This document shows positions 1 through 11,129 of a stretch of DNA of 64,000 nucleotides, piece by piece. The stretch is from Lunularia cruciata (taxonomy: Eukaryota; Streptophyta; Marchantiopsida; Lunulariales; Lunulariaceae). The stretch is from the NCBI GenBank assembly GCA_948567375.1, contig OX419758.1, positions 46,071,001-46,135,000 on the forward strand, given 5' to 3'. The position numbers were made by a program, and so were the translations under genes. Each line of letters starts with the position of its first letter. Positions within the stretch are counted from its first letter, which is position 1. The notes beneath the pieces were generated by a model. That model was not told the DNA's origin and did not search any database. It saw nothing but the letters and a program-made list of their open reading frames with translations.

Positions 1-730
1 GACTCTAAAGTGCCACAACAATCAATTCGTCTACACAACTCAAATCACGCTCAATCAGATCGATACTTGATTTATCACTCAATAATTTACCAATAATTGT
101 GCAGTAATTACAATCAAGCCACACTCACTCTAGCTAAGAGACTCCAGGTGACTCTCGTCGGCTTTCTATCCATTCCAACCACGAACTCGAAGGCTCAACA
201 ACAAAGAAGTGAGCTCTCTAGAGCTACACTCCCAAGGTATACTCCTGATTTTGACCTAGGTCTCACACCAATGGTCCCGCTGATGGCATACCCGGCGGTG
301 CAAACGGTGCAAGTGACTATGGGCCCCACCTAGTCAATCCTCAAAACACAAAATCTGACCGACGGAAAGTAATCTATGAGTAGCTGCCAAAATACCTCTA
401 ACAACTATCATTGCTACTCTGGTGTCCGAGAAATCTAGATGTGAAGCTACAAATGGCATGATAGTTTTCGTGTGTATACACATTGCTACACAACATACAT
501 CCTTGTCAACATCACATACTATAGAAGCACAACTCACATATAAGTCATACATGGACTCTAAAGTGCCCCAATTGTCCCCCTAGCTTGCGGTTAGGTCCCT
601 CTAACTCCATATAGCCATCTGCTCCAAGTATATGGTATATGCTATGGTGGGCAAAAGATCAGGAGGCTGGGTGCTATCGAGCCCCATGGTTAGTCGCCTG
701 TATCCAATCTATACCATATAAAGGATGAAC
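1..730. other. Unassigned left edge, downstream of PHD-gypsy pol
   Basis: No gene is recognisable here. It lies 3' of the minus-strand PHD-finger gypsy pol, so it may contain that element's 3' end or LTR. A 14-base word (gactctaaagtgcc) occurs at position 1 and again at about 555, which could mark repeated element ends, but the window start cuts off any test. The minus strand is open for 72 codons (334-552) with no motif I know. Confidence 0.3.
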
Positions 731-734
731 TAGC

Positions 735-986
735 TAGTTCAGTACATCTAAGACATAATCATTGCCCCTTAGGAACCACCATGAGGGGAGGAGTCATACA
801 TACCATATGCCATCCTCTCAAACAACTATCACACACTAACATAGTAGCAGCTCTACTAGAAGAGCCGCATAACATACATTGTAAGCCTGCACGTACAAGT
901 GCCAAGCTTGGGTCCATAATACCATCAATGTTTGGGAGGTGGCACAGTGCATAATTGCACATGATCCTTCCAAACAACACCATCAC
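735..986 (-). pseudogene. PHD-type zinc finger at the C-terminus of a gypsy pol
   Basis: The minus strand reads CMLCGSS, LVCDSCLRGWHMVC, TPPL, VPKGQ, a stop, then CLRC: all eight Cys4-His-Cys3 ligands of a PHD finger are present in the right spacing, plus the usual WH and PPL elements. The stop replaces the Trp expected after GQ. PHD fingers of known families bind histone H3 tails. Here the finger directly follows integrase, where chromodomain elements carry their chromodomain, so a targeting role is a reasonable inference. The stop suggests this copy is dead. Confidence 0.75.
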
Positions 987-1140
987 GTCCTTCTAACACA
1001 AGGACTCCAATTGGCAAAACCTTGCACACTTTCAAGAAAGTGCGGCTTGTAGAAACATCAAGTGTCGTTGGTGTTGTCTGCTATAGATATACATAGTCAT
1101 CTAGATGAAATCAAAGGATCAAGGGTCTATAACTTCCTCC

Positions 1141-2020
1141 TCAAATGGTAGCATAACATAAGGTATTCCTATGTTGAGCAATCGCCAAGTTCTCAAAAGC
1201 CATTGGCATCACTCTCCAAAAGATCTTTGCCCATTGAAAACATGCATTCATCCATACATCTAGATCATCCAAGTCCAACACTACAATAACATCTCTATGA
1301 ATGGTTGTAGGTAAATTTAGATCTTGTCCATAGAGTAGAAAGTCCATAGTAAGGAAAGAAGGATGCTAAGGAGGCTTGCCGGCTAAACTGATAGCCCATG
1401 GCCAACCAAGGTAACTGGAGATCCCAATCTCCCAAGTGGCCTCTTTGCAAACCATATTTTGCAATCCTCTCTTCATTGTCTGAACCACTCTCTTTGCTAA
1501 GCCATCTGCCTTAAGGTGGTCTCAAGTGGAAGTACAATGATCAATCAAAGCTTTCTCACACAAGACCTAGAACTCTCCCAAGAACTCTATACCAAGTCGA
1601 TCAGTCAAAACCTTAGTTGGTGCACCAAAATAACTAAAAACCCGATCTAAGAATGAGTAAGTCGTCCCTTCATTGGACTTGTCAGGAAGTGCTACCAACT
1701 CAATCCACTTAGAGAAGTGCTCCACCATCACCAAAACGTACCAATGATGTCTCACAGTCAATGGTAAAGGTCAAGCAAAGTCCAAAATCCAATGGTAATC
1801 CAACCCCATGATAGGTAATGGGTGTAATTAAGGCATAGGAGCACTAAATGATGTTCTAACTTTGTCACAAACCACACATCTGGTAACAAACTATTGTACA
1901 TTGGTTTGCATACTATGCCACCAATAATGACTCAAGAATAAGCTATATGTACGCTTTAATCCAAAATGTCCTAGCTCCTCATGAGCATGATGGACCAACT
2001 ATAGTCTCTAAGATGGAAGT
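1141..2020 (-). pseudogene. Gypsy integrase (PHD lineage), broken
   Basis: The zinc-binding HHCC region is at about 2005-1860 on the minus strand: HEELGHFG, then a WWH segment, then CVVCD. The catalytic core follows at 1761-1567, with LVMVEHFSKWIELVALPDKS and FGAPTKVLTDR (the second Asp sits in LTD). The distal region at 1347-1141 (LPTTIHRDV, AIAQHRNTL) matches the part before the C-terminal domain. It would have joined cDNA ends to chromosomal DNA. Several stops interrupt it. Confidence 0.78.
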
Positions 2021-2450
2021 GGTACTACTCTAACTCTACTATCCTCCTATACATGAAAAAGGTGTTTGCCTTCCAATCTGAACCACATAGCTTGTTGAAG
2101 GACACGGTCTCTCTCCTTGGCCCAAATTGTATCACCCACAACACCAATGCAAATATAGTCCATCACCAAGACATCATCACGAATGTCTCACTAAAATATA
2201 TCACTATCGCCACTCTCTTGATCTGTGATTTCAATAACTCCTCTTGTATGCACTAAGAGAGATACTACCAAAGTCTCAAAAATATACACAAAAAGGCAGA
2301 TACATGCTAACCTAGCACTATCTCCTCATCTGTCTCACCATGCCAACATGCTCTAGTCTGATCTTGCTGGTTGGGACATGGGTTTCTACTCAACCCATCT
2401 GCATCACGGTTCACCACTCTAGGTTTGTGAATAATTGTGGAATCATACTC

Positions 2451-3720
2451 CTATAAAATCAAAGCCCATCGTGTTAGCTTCCTTGAAAGCTTGTCGGACT
2501 CCATCAACCATTTCAATGGCTGATGATCAGTGATGAGAGTAAAGGGGTTACCAAATAGGTAACATTGGAAATGAGCTATTGCCCAAATTACTGCCAAGCA
2601 CTCTCTCATATGAACTATACTTTGCCTCCACTGAATTGTTGGAACGATTAGCATAGGCTACCAAAAACTCCTTCCCCTCATCATCATATTGGGTAAGCAT
2701 TGCTCCAAGCCCCAACATACTCCAATCATTATGAACTTGAAATGGTCATCCTCTAATCGGTCTCCTCAAAATAGGAGTAGATGTAAACCTCTCCTTGAGC
2801 TCTACAAAAGCTCTCTCCTGCTCATCTTCCGAGCACCACTCTTGTGTAAGCTTAGTCAGCTTTGTCAATGCCTTAGCAATGGCACTAAAACCTCTAACAT
2901 AACAACAATAGAAGTTTTCTAACCCAAGGAATGCTCACACTTTGCTCACATTTGTAGGCCAAGGAATACACACAATAGCCTCCACCTTGGTCTGTTGAAC
3001 ACCAAGTCCTTCAAGGTAGTCCTTCGGGGTAGATAGTGTGATCCAAATACTCAACCTGCTGATGGAGAACATACACTCCCCAAGATGTAATTTGATCCAT
3101 GAGATCTCAACTTCTCAAACACCTCTAACAAATGTCTCTCATGCTCCTCCACCTAAGTGTTATAGACCAAAATGTCATTAATATAGCATAGAGCAAAATC
3201 CAATCTAGCTAGGATCTTGTCCATGACCCTCTAGAACTCAAAAGGAGTGTTCTTTAACCCAAATGGTAAGAACCTCCACTGATATAACACATCCTTGCCG
3301 TGAGGATCAATAGCCCAAAATGTTGTCTTGGTTATCTACTTTCCTGGTTGGCAACTGATGATATCTTGCTCAAATATCCAAAGTAATAAAGACCTTTGCA
3401 TGCCCAATTGCATCAAAGATCTCCTTCAATGTAAGCATGGCATACAGATCAGCCCTAGTTTGTTGGTTGATAGGATAGTAATCTCCACACATTTGCTTAT
3501 TTATGTAGCTACCATGCATATCCTTCTTGGCTAGCATCACTATAGCTAATGCATACTCTCCATGTGAAATCTCCACCAAACTAGCCTCAAAAAGGTCACT
3601 ACTTTGGCTCTAAATCAATGCTCACTCCATGTCACTATATCAATAGGGATGGGAAAATTGGTGTATCGCTAGTTGGCTCAATTTTTATGCTAGGTCCTTT
3701 TAGAGGACCCAAATCTTTCA
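2451..3720 (-). pseudogene. Gypsy reverse transcriptase and RNase H (PHD lineage), broken
   Basis: Minus-strand translation near 3579-3370 gives the RT core (MCGDYYPINQQTRADLY followed by the LDI segment). The catalytic box falls at 3173-3184 and reads YIND instead of YVDD, so the first aspartate is Asn. RNase H is at 2654-2451, with the family signature TDHQPLKWL. The pieces are collinear with integrase downstream. Stops, frameshifts and the catalytic change show it is inactive. The assignment to Ty3/gypsy RT is secure; the exact ends are approximate. Confidence 0.8.
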
Positions 3721-4060
3721 TACTAAAGGCAAAACAACTCATGTAGCTCCTCAAGAACCTCCAAACTCTTTGTCTTTCCTCTCTTGTAAGTTTGGGTCAA
3801 AGATTTGGCTCCCAAGTATCTTCTATAATTGTCGTAGGAGTGGAAGACGTACTGATTGGCTCCTACACTGGACCCTTGCAAGCAGTGTTGTCATGCACCC
3901 AACCACTAGAGGTCCCAACCTCAGTGTGAAAAACTCCCTCTACTCTGGCTGCAACACCTCCTCAACTGCCATAGTCACATGTTTAGGTTTTATTGGCTTC
4001 CCATTTATATACATCTTTTGTTCATTTATCTCCATGTTTACATTTATCTTTTATACTCTC

Positions 4061-4091
<31 letters not shown>

Positions 4092-4660
4092 TATATTTAT
4101 ATTTGTTTACACTTGTGAAACTCTCATATTTTTGTCTAACTCTCATATTTGCATGTGTTATATACTCAATTGTGCCTTGTGTATCAAACAAGACATTACC
4201 TAGCACCTATGTGTGCCATCCACATCACAAGTCACCACACTTAACCCATCACGGGTGTCCCTCCGTGCCAACAAGCATCAATGCGCATCGACAAGCACCA
4301 ATAAGCCATGACTTGCACCAATGATTTCAAATGAGCACCCACAAGCACCTACAAGTACCTACCACTATTTATGAGCACTATGAGCACTTTCAAGCATTGG
4401 CAAGTGCCTACAAGCGCTAGCTGGCCTTTATTCAACAAAGTGCGGCATTGACCGGCGGCAAAAAAGAGCTTATGGGCACATTGAGTGGCAACTTGTGGCA
4501 TCTTGGCCCAACTAGGTGCAGCCAAGAAAAAACATGAGATGAACTGAGTGGTAAGGAGCAGCACTAAGTAGTAATAAGTGGTATCTGGTGGATACTAGCA
4601 ACATTTATCAAGTTTCCATAACTCATATTTATTATAATAATAATAAAGGTTACATGTTGG
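3720..4660. other. Non-coding stretch with (AT)n and agcacc-rich DNA
   Basis: There is a TA-rich microsatellite at about 4060-4115. From 4230 to 4430 the words aagcacc, caagtgcc and agcac recur irregularly, like a degenerate minisatellite. No coding motif or RNA gene was seen. Confidence 0.5.
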
Positions 4661-4664
4661 TATA

Positions 4665-5282
4665 CTATATGCTATCAGAAGAGTATGATGGACGTTGAAC
4701 CTGAGTGAGCACTTTGAGATAGTTACTTATTTCCTTGGGAGTTTTCCTTGCCTGTATGAGACTCATTTTGATTTCATGAGTAAGCTTTGATTCCAAACTC
4801 TTCTCCTTAAATTTGTGTTTGTCTACCCTAGCTTTCCTTTTATCTACGCTAAATTTTTTCTCAATTTCAATTTTCTTCTTCTTTTTCTCTAATCTAACAC
4901 ATTGTGCTTCCATTCTCATCATTATTTTCTCTCTTTTCCTCATGGTGGCTTCTAGTTCAGCTAGTCATAACCTCTTCCTGGATTCTATAGTATTTGCCTT
5001 CAACATGGTAATTTTTGCTAAATGATGAGACAATGACATACTAGGTGACAACTTGGGTACCTTACTTGCTGATATTCCACCTTTCCTCCTCTTTGGGTCA
5101 CATTTCCTTTCTTGGTTGACTAAAGCACACTCAGATCCATCTCTTGTAGAAGTTAAAGGCGGTGGTGTAAAGAAAGGCAAGTCCTCGATTGGTGGAACAA
5201 ATAGAGACTCATCCTTGGGTGATAGGATTCCATTGTCCATGCCACTTGGTATACTTTCCACCCCTTGGGTGTTTGCAAACAA
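4665..5282 (-). pseudogene. Unknown coiled-coil ORF with one internal stop
   Basis: The two minus-strand open stretches 5282-4965 and 4943-4665 share one frame and are separated by a single stop, giving about 205 codons. The N-terminal third is Ser/Pro-rich (PPIEDLPFFTPPPL) with a basic patch (KRRKGG). The second half is strongly charged and probably coiled coil (RLEKKKKKIEIEKKF). The first codon is not ATG and a stop lies just upstream. A TTG follows an AG, so a spliced first exon is possible, or the first in-frame Met is internal. I do not recognise the family. It could be a transposon accessory ORF or a decayed host gene. Confidence 0.35.
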
Positions 5283-5501
5283 CTAGGAGCTCAAATCTGT
5301 GAGCCGGCATGTCTCTCACTTAGGATGAACCTCTGATGGCTATTATGGTAGCGCACCATGGACTAAGAAGGCAAGGAACCCCAACTCCATCATACTCCTC
5401 CAAGGCTAACACTCCAAGACTCAAGACATTGCTCACTAGAGAACTCAATGAGAGAGAGATAGTTGCAAATGAAAGGATGATGAGTACCTCCTCATCCCTT
5501 G

Positions 5502-5509
5502 TTTATATA
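5502..5509 (-). promoter_or_regulatory. Candidate TATA box upstream of the coiled-coil ORF
   Basis: The minus strand reads TATATAAAC about 220 bases upstream of the ORF ending at 4665, followed by a CT-rich leader-like stretch (ctatctctctctcatt). This is consistent with a plant pol II promoter but is motif evidence only. Confidence 0.3.
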
Positions 5510-5731
5510 CCTGTGAAAAAGTTACGCACCAAAGTTACTAATTACTAGAATAACTCAAGTTACTAGGCTAAAAGTCAAGTAAAGTCAAAAAGTAGAAAGG
5601 AATATCCATTCACATGGGCATATTCCCTTTAACATGTGGTCTTATCTTGACCCAACCACTAAGTCAAGGATTCCTTCACATGGGCTATCCTTGGACTAAA
5701 GAAGAATCCAAAACAAAAAGGCTTGCGGGCC

Positions 5732-6480
5732 TGTAATACTCCAAGTACAAGAGAAGAGAGAAAACACAGATTGCACACTCAAACATCCGATGCTCCAAGG
5801 GAGCACCTTCTCTTTATTATATAGACAAAGAGGATCTCCTCCAAGGAAGCTCCACCATAGGATTAGGGACAAAGATAGGTGACATGTCAGCAAGCTCCAC
5901 CCTTGGATTGCTTACTTGGATGGGTGACATGTCTGGTCTAGGTTCTATTTGGTTGGTCAAACAAGCTTTGACCAGAGGGAATCTTTTAGGGAATTTTCTT
6001 GTAGGAATCTTAGAATCACGTAAGGTATCGTTGGAAAGCTCTCAACAAGACAAAGCAAGGAGGGAGGGAAGGCCAGCGTATCCTCTATTGGGGGGGGGGG
6101 GGGGGGGGGGTATTGCACATTTTCAAGGCCTAATTCATTCATTTAGGCCTCCAAAATTGCCTTCAAAGATTTCAAGCATATTTTGGTTCCTACTCTATTA
6201 GTAGAAGTCCCCTTTTGGTGATACCTCTTTCTGATCTGTTTAGTCCATCATGTGTAACATCCTTCCAGATTGTTACCAACCCAATTCTCACCTTTAAATC
6301 ATATGTCTAGCTATTGGTTCTAAGGTTCTCAAGTCTATTTCGGTTTTTGCCCTATTAGTAGAAGTACTCTTTTGGTGATACTTCTATCTTATCTATTTTG
6401 ACCATCATGTATAACATCATTCTAGATGTTACCAAACCGAATTTCACATCTAGATCATATGGCTAGCTCTTGGTATTACA
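5732..6480 (-). mobile_element. Solo alpha LTR (copy A, duplicated-U3 type)
   Basis: The plus strand begins tgtaatactcc and ends ttggtattaca, so in element orientation (minus) it starts TGTAATACC and ends GTATTACA. Flanking 5-mers are gggcc (5727-5731) and aggcc (6481-6485), a target duplication with one change. There is no internal element sequence, so it is a solo LTR. It carries two ~150-bp U3 units (about 6180-6330 and 6331-6480) and a TATA-like box near 5815-5825. Orientation is set by copies elsewhere that are followed by a primer site. Confidence 0.85.
6090..6110. repeat. 21-base poly-G run inside LTR copy A
   Basis: A run of 21 G lies inside the LTR where sibling copies have a short G tract. 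It may be slippage in vivo or a sequencing or assembly artefact. Confidence 0.8.
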
Positions 6481-6700
6481 AGGCCCAAGAGTTCTCAACT
6501 CTTTCCTCAAAGCCAAACACCTAGGAATAATACCAAGTCAACACACTAAAATCCAAAATAGTGGTGCTTATCTTTTCTTTTAACTCTAAAGTAAGGTCCT
6601 CTCTATCTTAGCTATGACTAACTTTAGCTAACCATGACTAATATAGAACAATCCTTTATCTCTATATAAACAATATCTCTTAAGTACTTGTAATACCAAG

Positions 6701-7666
6701 CTAAATATCACAATACCACACACATGCACAAATGTGTGTTACAAGGAGCACCACCTCTGGAAGAGATGAGAATTGTGAGCACTCATGCGCACCTTCATGG
6801 ACCTCTTCCTTGCCAGCCCCGCAAATCTCACTCAAATTGGGATTAAAATCTCCTAAACTTACCATTGCATGTGGACTTATGTTTGCTCTGGTCCCAAACA
6901 TGGTTTCCGTTCTTGCAAAATGCGGGCACATTCCATTCAATTTATCTTCTATAATTCTCCACCTGTTGCCATATTCCTTGCCATATGCAATATGCCGTTC
7001 CTTCTCCGTGAGACCTTCTCCAATAGACTTGTTCTTAAGCTCCCGAGTTTCTTTGTACTATTTCATGTACCGCAACCATTTCTTGTAAATTTTGTCACCT
7101 CTCATAGAAGTAGGAAATCATTGTCCCTCCTTGATCAAAAAGGTTGCCATGAAACTAAATGCGGTCAATTTCTGAATGGGCTTTTTGCAAATCCCACCAT
7201 GAATCTATGCAAAATGCTCAGGATCCTCCAAATAATCCAGTATTTGGCTATAATGGTGCATTACCATACAAAATCGTTCATCCTCTTTTGTTTTGCCCGG
7301 CATGGAAGAAGCCATCCTCAACAGGTCTCCAAATTTCCCTAATGGTTGTTGAGGTTTTGAATCCAAAGATGACTCTATAGGTCTTGGATCAGCGTCAAAA
7401 AGTGAGTCTCTTGCACTAAAACAAGGTACTTGATCTCCCATTGCAAAAGTTTTGTTGCACTCTCAGCGTAAAATTCCTTGACCCCTAATCAATTTCTTGG
7501 TTGCTGCACGGCGGCGCTGATCATTCCCACACCAATGCAAAACTACAAAACCGCCATTAGTTGCCTGACAACTCGCACATTTGCTCGGGAGGGTGGTGAA
7601 TTTGAGTTTAGAAATTTGAATTGTTGTGGGGTGCATTTTGGATCTTGAATATGTAACCCAAATCAT
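6701..7666 (-). pseudogene. Unknown long ORF with about four stops
   Basis: Three open stretches (7666-7463, 7441-7205, 6940-6701) are in one minus-strand frame. The sequence between the second and third also reads sensibly through a few stops, giving about 320 codons. The N-terminal part has KCASCQ and HWCGND, possibly a degenerate zinc finger. The middle has IHGGICKKPIQKLTAF and a basic YKKWLRYMK segment, then GNRWRIIEDKL, then a Gly/Asn-rich tail (MFGTRANISPHAM). The region from YKKWLRYMK to RWRIIEDKL has a helical, Trp-bearing SANT-like look, but I cannot confirm it. It could be a DNA transposon accessory protein or a host pseudogene. Confidence 0.4.
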
Positions 7667-7699
7667 AAATCATATATGACTCATCTGACCACGTGGCCA

Positions 7700-9240
7700 C
7701 CTCTTGAGAAAACAAGTCACTCTATCTGTCAATCATTTATTTAGTTATGGTATTCCTAAACATCCGTAACATAGGATTTGATTTTTATAAATGAATAAAA
7801 TTTAGATAAAATATCCCTTAACTGAATTTGCAGAGCAATCGATTATTACAATCTGTCTCATTCACTAAAAATTATTATTAAATTTGTTATTTATCCTTTA
7901 AACATTTGTCAAATCTATGTCTGAAACCCCTATTGTTTCGTGAATATTCCTTAAGTGCCCATGCTTTGGGAAAATTGTTCTCTTCTCAGCACGTGATTCT
8001 TATAAGTGTCCACAAACCTTCGAGTTACTGTCCATCCGCATTGTTCTCTTGGTGTTTGATATGTTCAGACGTTCGTTCAAGGCGGCTAATCATTACTAGT
8101 GGGAGACATTTGGGGCATGTAATGCGGAAATAGCTGGTAATTTTAATTTAGGAAGCTTTGATGTGACACATTCACCTGAAAGTCGATTTCACCCAGAGAA
8201 TCAGAGACGGCCCCCGTATCCAGCTATGGAATTCATTGAATCCACTTCTGAGAGATTCTTCCTCTTTCTTGATTGCACAAGTAGAAACCGGTTGTTAACG
8301 TCGCCTATTTTAAGGTAATTATAGTCAAAAAGCTTGAGTCATGTCTGGGTGCTAGATCCACGCGTCTTGGATTTGCATCGTAGTTCCAATCTCCGTAGCG
8401 ATAATTAGCCTTTCTATCTTCAGGGAGGACATTATTGTCTGGCTCAGATCGGAACTATCAATCCATCCCAAGCCGAAACGAAAACCCCTCATCATACCGC
8501 GCAAAATCGACAACGTTGTAAGAGCGGCTCTAGTCACGAGTGATTCCATGTATGTACATGAAGCGTGTACTGAATGGTATTCGACAAGGCGGACACACTC
8601 AGCTAATATGTAGTTTTCAGATAAGAGAATTAGGCATGTTCCACCGACCGAAACTGACCATCATTACTTCCTGGGTTTTGACTATGTCCAATGTTGTAAA
8701 CTTGTTCCACTACCTTTATGTACTGCATACCATTCATTGTGAGCTGAATGCGGTCTCGTAGAGCTTACATTCATTCTTGTTCAAAATCCACGCTTCGAAT
8801 ACTTCCACACGAGGCAATTAGTGTTGATGATACCAAGAGGATCCCTTGGCTTCAGAACGCTTCAATTTACACCAAGCGGGAGCGAAGACCCCTCTTCAAG
8901 ACGCTTAAACTCGACGTCGCGATCTAAGAGGGAACGATGCCACTTGTTTTCAGTTGTCCTCCCACGTATATTACCGATTTATACCCAATCACACAGCTAA
9001 GTTGGCAGATTTACTGTCACCACGCGTGTTGATTTGACGTGGGTTCACGTTGCCATGGATTTACTAGCGTGTTTTGTGCTGGAATCTAATGTATAGTACT
9101 AATTGTCGGGAAGTGTAATGAATACAAACATGGATTCGTAACAATAGAAAATACTCAACGAGAGTACAGTCACCTCTTGCTTACGTAAGTACCCCCTTTA
9201 AAGCGCATCCCATTTAAGAATACAATATTTTGTCCTAAAA
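7700..9240. other. CpG-retaining low-copy segment, no gene found
   Basis: Base composition changes here: CG dinucleotides are frequent (aaggcggaca, cacgcgtg, tcgacgtcgcg), in contrast to the CpG-poor transposons around it. It shares no obvious sequence with other parts of the window. Open frames are under 80 codons with no motif. It may be unique spacer DNA that has not been heavily methylated and deaminated. Confidence 0.4.
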
Positions 9241-9271
9241 TCGAGTTCAATGTTTAGCGGTTAAATATGTC

Positions 9272-9395
9272 ATGAATAGTTAGTTGTTGTAAAATTTGGA
9301 GTTTTGGGACATTCAAAGTTACCTCTTGAACATGAATAGTCAGTTATTGTAAAATTTGAATTCTGTGCATATTACATTCAAAGTTAGCTCTTGAA
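9272..9395. repeat. Two-copy imperfect direct repeat (~60 bp)
   Basis: The words catgaatagt, gttgtaaaattt/attgtaaaattt and acattcaaagtta, then ctcttgaa, occur in the same order starting at 9272 and 9331. The second copy carries a short extra piece. It lies just downstream of the transposase C-terminus. Confidence 0.6.
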
Positions 9396-9509
9396 TATTG
9401 CTGTGAAATGATTCAAATGATAGTCTAAGATCATGGTAAGTCCTTTTTGCACATCCGCACTAAGCAATTGATCTTCAACATCTAGAATAGTAGTATAGAG
9501 AAGCTTTAA

Positions 9510-11115
9510 CCTTTAAATGCTATGCAATTTTCAATTCCAGCAGTGGTATCATCATTATCAATTTCATCAGTGCTACCTGTTTCTTCAATTCTCATTAACT
9601 CCAACGCATCTTTCACATCTTCCGGGAGGGCAACAGTATATTATGCCCATCCCTCATCATCTGCATCAACAAACAAGTCCAATTCTTTGTGCTCCATATA
9701 AGTATGCAGAGACTCTATGTTTTGTATAACATTTGCAATCAAATTGTCATAGGTGTCTTCAACATTGCTATCTCCCCCGATGTTATAATACCCGCCTTGA
9801 TAAAATAATTATTGATAGAAGTTAAACAGATATTTTTTGTACAACATTTGCAATCAAATTGTCATAGGTGTCTTCAACATTGCTATCTCCCGCCAATGTT
9901 ATAATACCCGCCTTGATAAAATAATTCTTGATAGAAGTTGAACAGATATCTTTTGTACAACATTTGCAATCAAATTGTCATAGGTGTCTTCAACATTGCT
10001 ATCTCCAGCCAATGTTATAATACCCACCTTGATAAAATAATTCTTGATAGAAGTTGAAGGTATTGCATCCCAAGCACTTTTAAAATAATTTGCTACATCA
10101 AGCAGATGTGTTGGATTCCTATAAGTGACTCCTATAGCTCCTCTGCGAAGTTGTCTACCTTGTTATCTTTAATGGTTTGTTGTCTCTTCATCGAGTTCAA
10201 AGAAGTCAAGCATATCCTTTAGGTACAACTATTTAGTCATTTTTCCAATGCTATGATTATTCTCATGTCTCATGGCTACTTCCAACTAGTGCAGTTTGGA
10301 GGAAAGAATACTATTCAAACATGGTCTTGTTCAAAAGCATCAAAACGCCATATAGCATTGTACATTATTAAGAGAATACGACATCCAGTCGGTTCTTCAC
10401 TTCCAAAAAGAACATTTTGTTGAACCATCTCCACATTTATCCAAGCATTTCCTTGGGATAAATATTATATGGGCCATTCTTGATCCTTGATATATACATG
10501 TTGCTTGGGTTTTCCAATCAAAGTGCAAGATATCTTGTACATTCTTGTTGCATTTGCACAAACAACTAAATATATGTGATCTTTAGCTTTCTTTTTCCCT
10601 TTATCGTTGAAAGTTCTTAATCTAGCATAGAGAGAGTGTATCTTGGAAGCAACTGGAAAAACAATTATGTTTCATCCATATTCAAGATGAATCAGCATCA
10701 TATTGTGTGATGATACCGTACAAATGGTTAAATGTGACCAATAGCTCATGATCATTTCCATAGACCTTTGCTTCTTCTCTATTTCTTCTCTTCATCTTCT
10801 CAATGTTTGCAAACCCTGACTTGCTCTAAATTGACTAAGTCATTGCCATGACAGCTTGAACTCTTCTTGAGGAATCAAAAAATTGGAAGTAATCTGCTAT
10901 GTGTTTGCAATGGCCAAAGAAGGTAGAACAAGTAAGTTGGCATGGCCCATGTTGTCAATCCAGAGGTAAAGAATTTTTCAAGTTATATAAAACAACCAAA
11001 AATTCTCAAAACATCTTCTTTTTTCTTCTTCAAACACTTAAATATAGCATTCTTGAATCTTTTCTTGGTTATCTTAGGTCTTTTGGATGGCACCTTCACT
11101 ACCACAATATTCTCT
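9510..11115 (-). pseudogene. pogo/Tigger-like DDE transposase, decayed
   Basis: Minus-strand fragments follow the order of a Tc1/mariner-superfamily pogo transposase. The N-terminus at 11110-10985 is basic (VPSKRPKITKKRFKNAIF). Then come KSGFANIEK near 10830, NMDET near 10670-10684 (first catalytic Asp), GKPKQHVYIKDQEWP, a second catalytic block LLIMYNAIWRFDAF and then PPNCTSWK with a DMRII block. In the second block the expected Asp is Tyr. Stops occur at several places, two of them in the third catalytic block. The C-terminus (EDVKDALELMRIEE) ends near 9510. A 116-bp triplication disrupts the tail. The 5' end abuts the beta gypsy element's target site. The family call rests on motif order; no terminal repeats were found. 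Confidence 0.7.
9728..10061. repeat. 116-bp tandem triplication inside the transposase C-terminus
   Basis: Units start at 9728, 9843 and 9959 (periods 115 and 116), each opening aacatttgcaatc. The copies are nearly identical, with only a few differences between neighbours. The period is not a multiple of three, so reading frames shift between units. The minus strand of one unit encodes the transposase tail (ITLAGDSNVEDTYDNLI). The high similarity suggests a recent event relative to the decay of the rest of the gene. Confidence 0.9.
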
Positions 11116-11129
11116 AGATATAGCTCACT

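Larger units (their letters stand above)
735..3720 (-). mobile_element. Degenerate Ty3/gypsy pol fragment ending in a PHD finger
   Basis: On the minus strand the order is reverse transcriptase, RNase H, integrase, then a PHD finger, which is the gypsy pol order with an extra C-terminal zinc domain. Frames are broken by many stops and small shifts. No gag, protease or LTR was found, so only pol is represented. Integrase and C-terminal sequences differ from the chromodomain gypsy elements elsewhere in the window, so this is a separate lineage. It would have encoded the enzymes copying and inserting the element. The domain order is seen directly; loss of function is inferred from the stops. Confidence 0.8.

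Noticed and set aside
3770-4324. 184-codon plus-strand open frame
   Set aside because: Its length comes from TA-rich low-complexity DNA (Ile/Tyr-rich run); it has no motif and overlaps the antisense side of gypsy pol and spacer DNA.
6869-7342. 157-codon plus-strand open frame
   Set aside because: It is antisense to the better supported minus-strand frame at 6701-7666 and has no recognisable domain.
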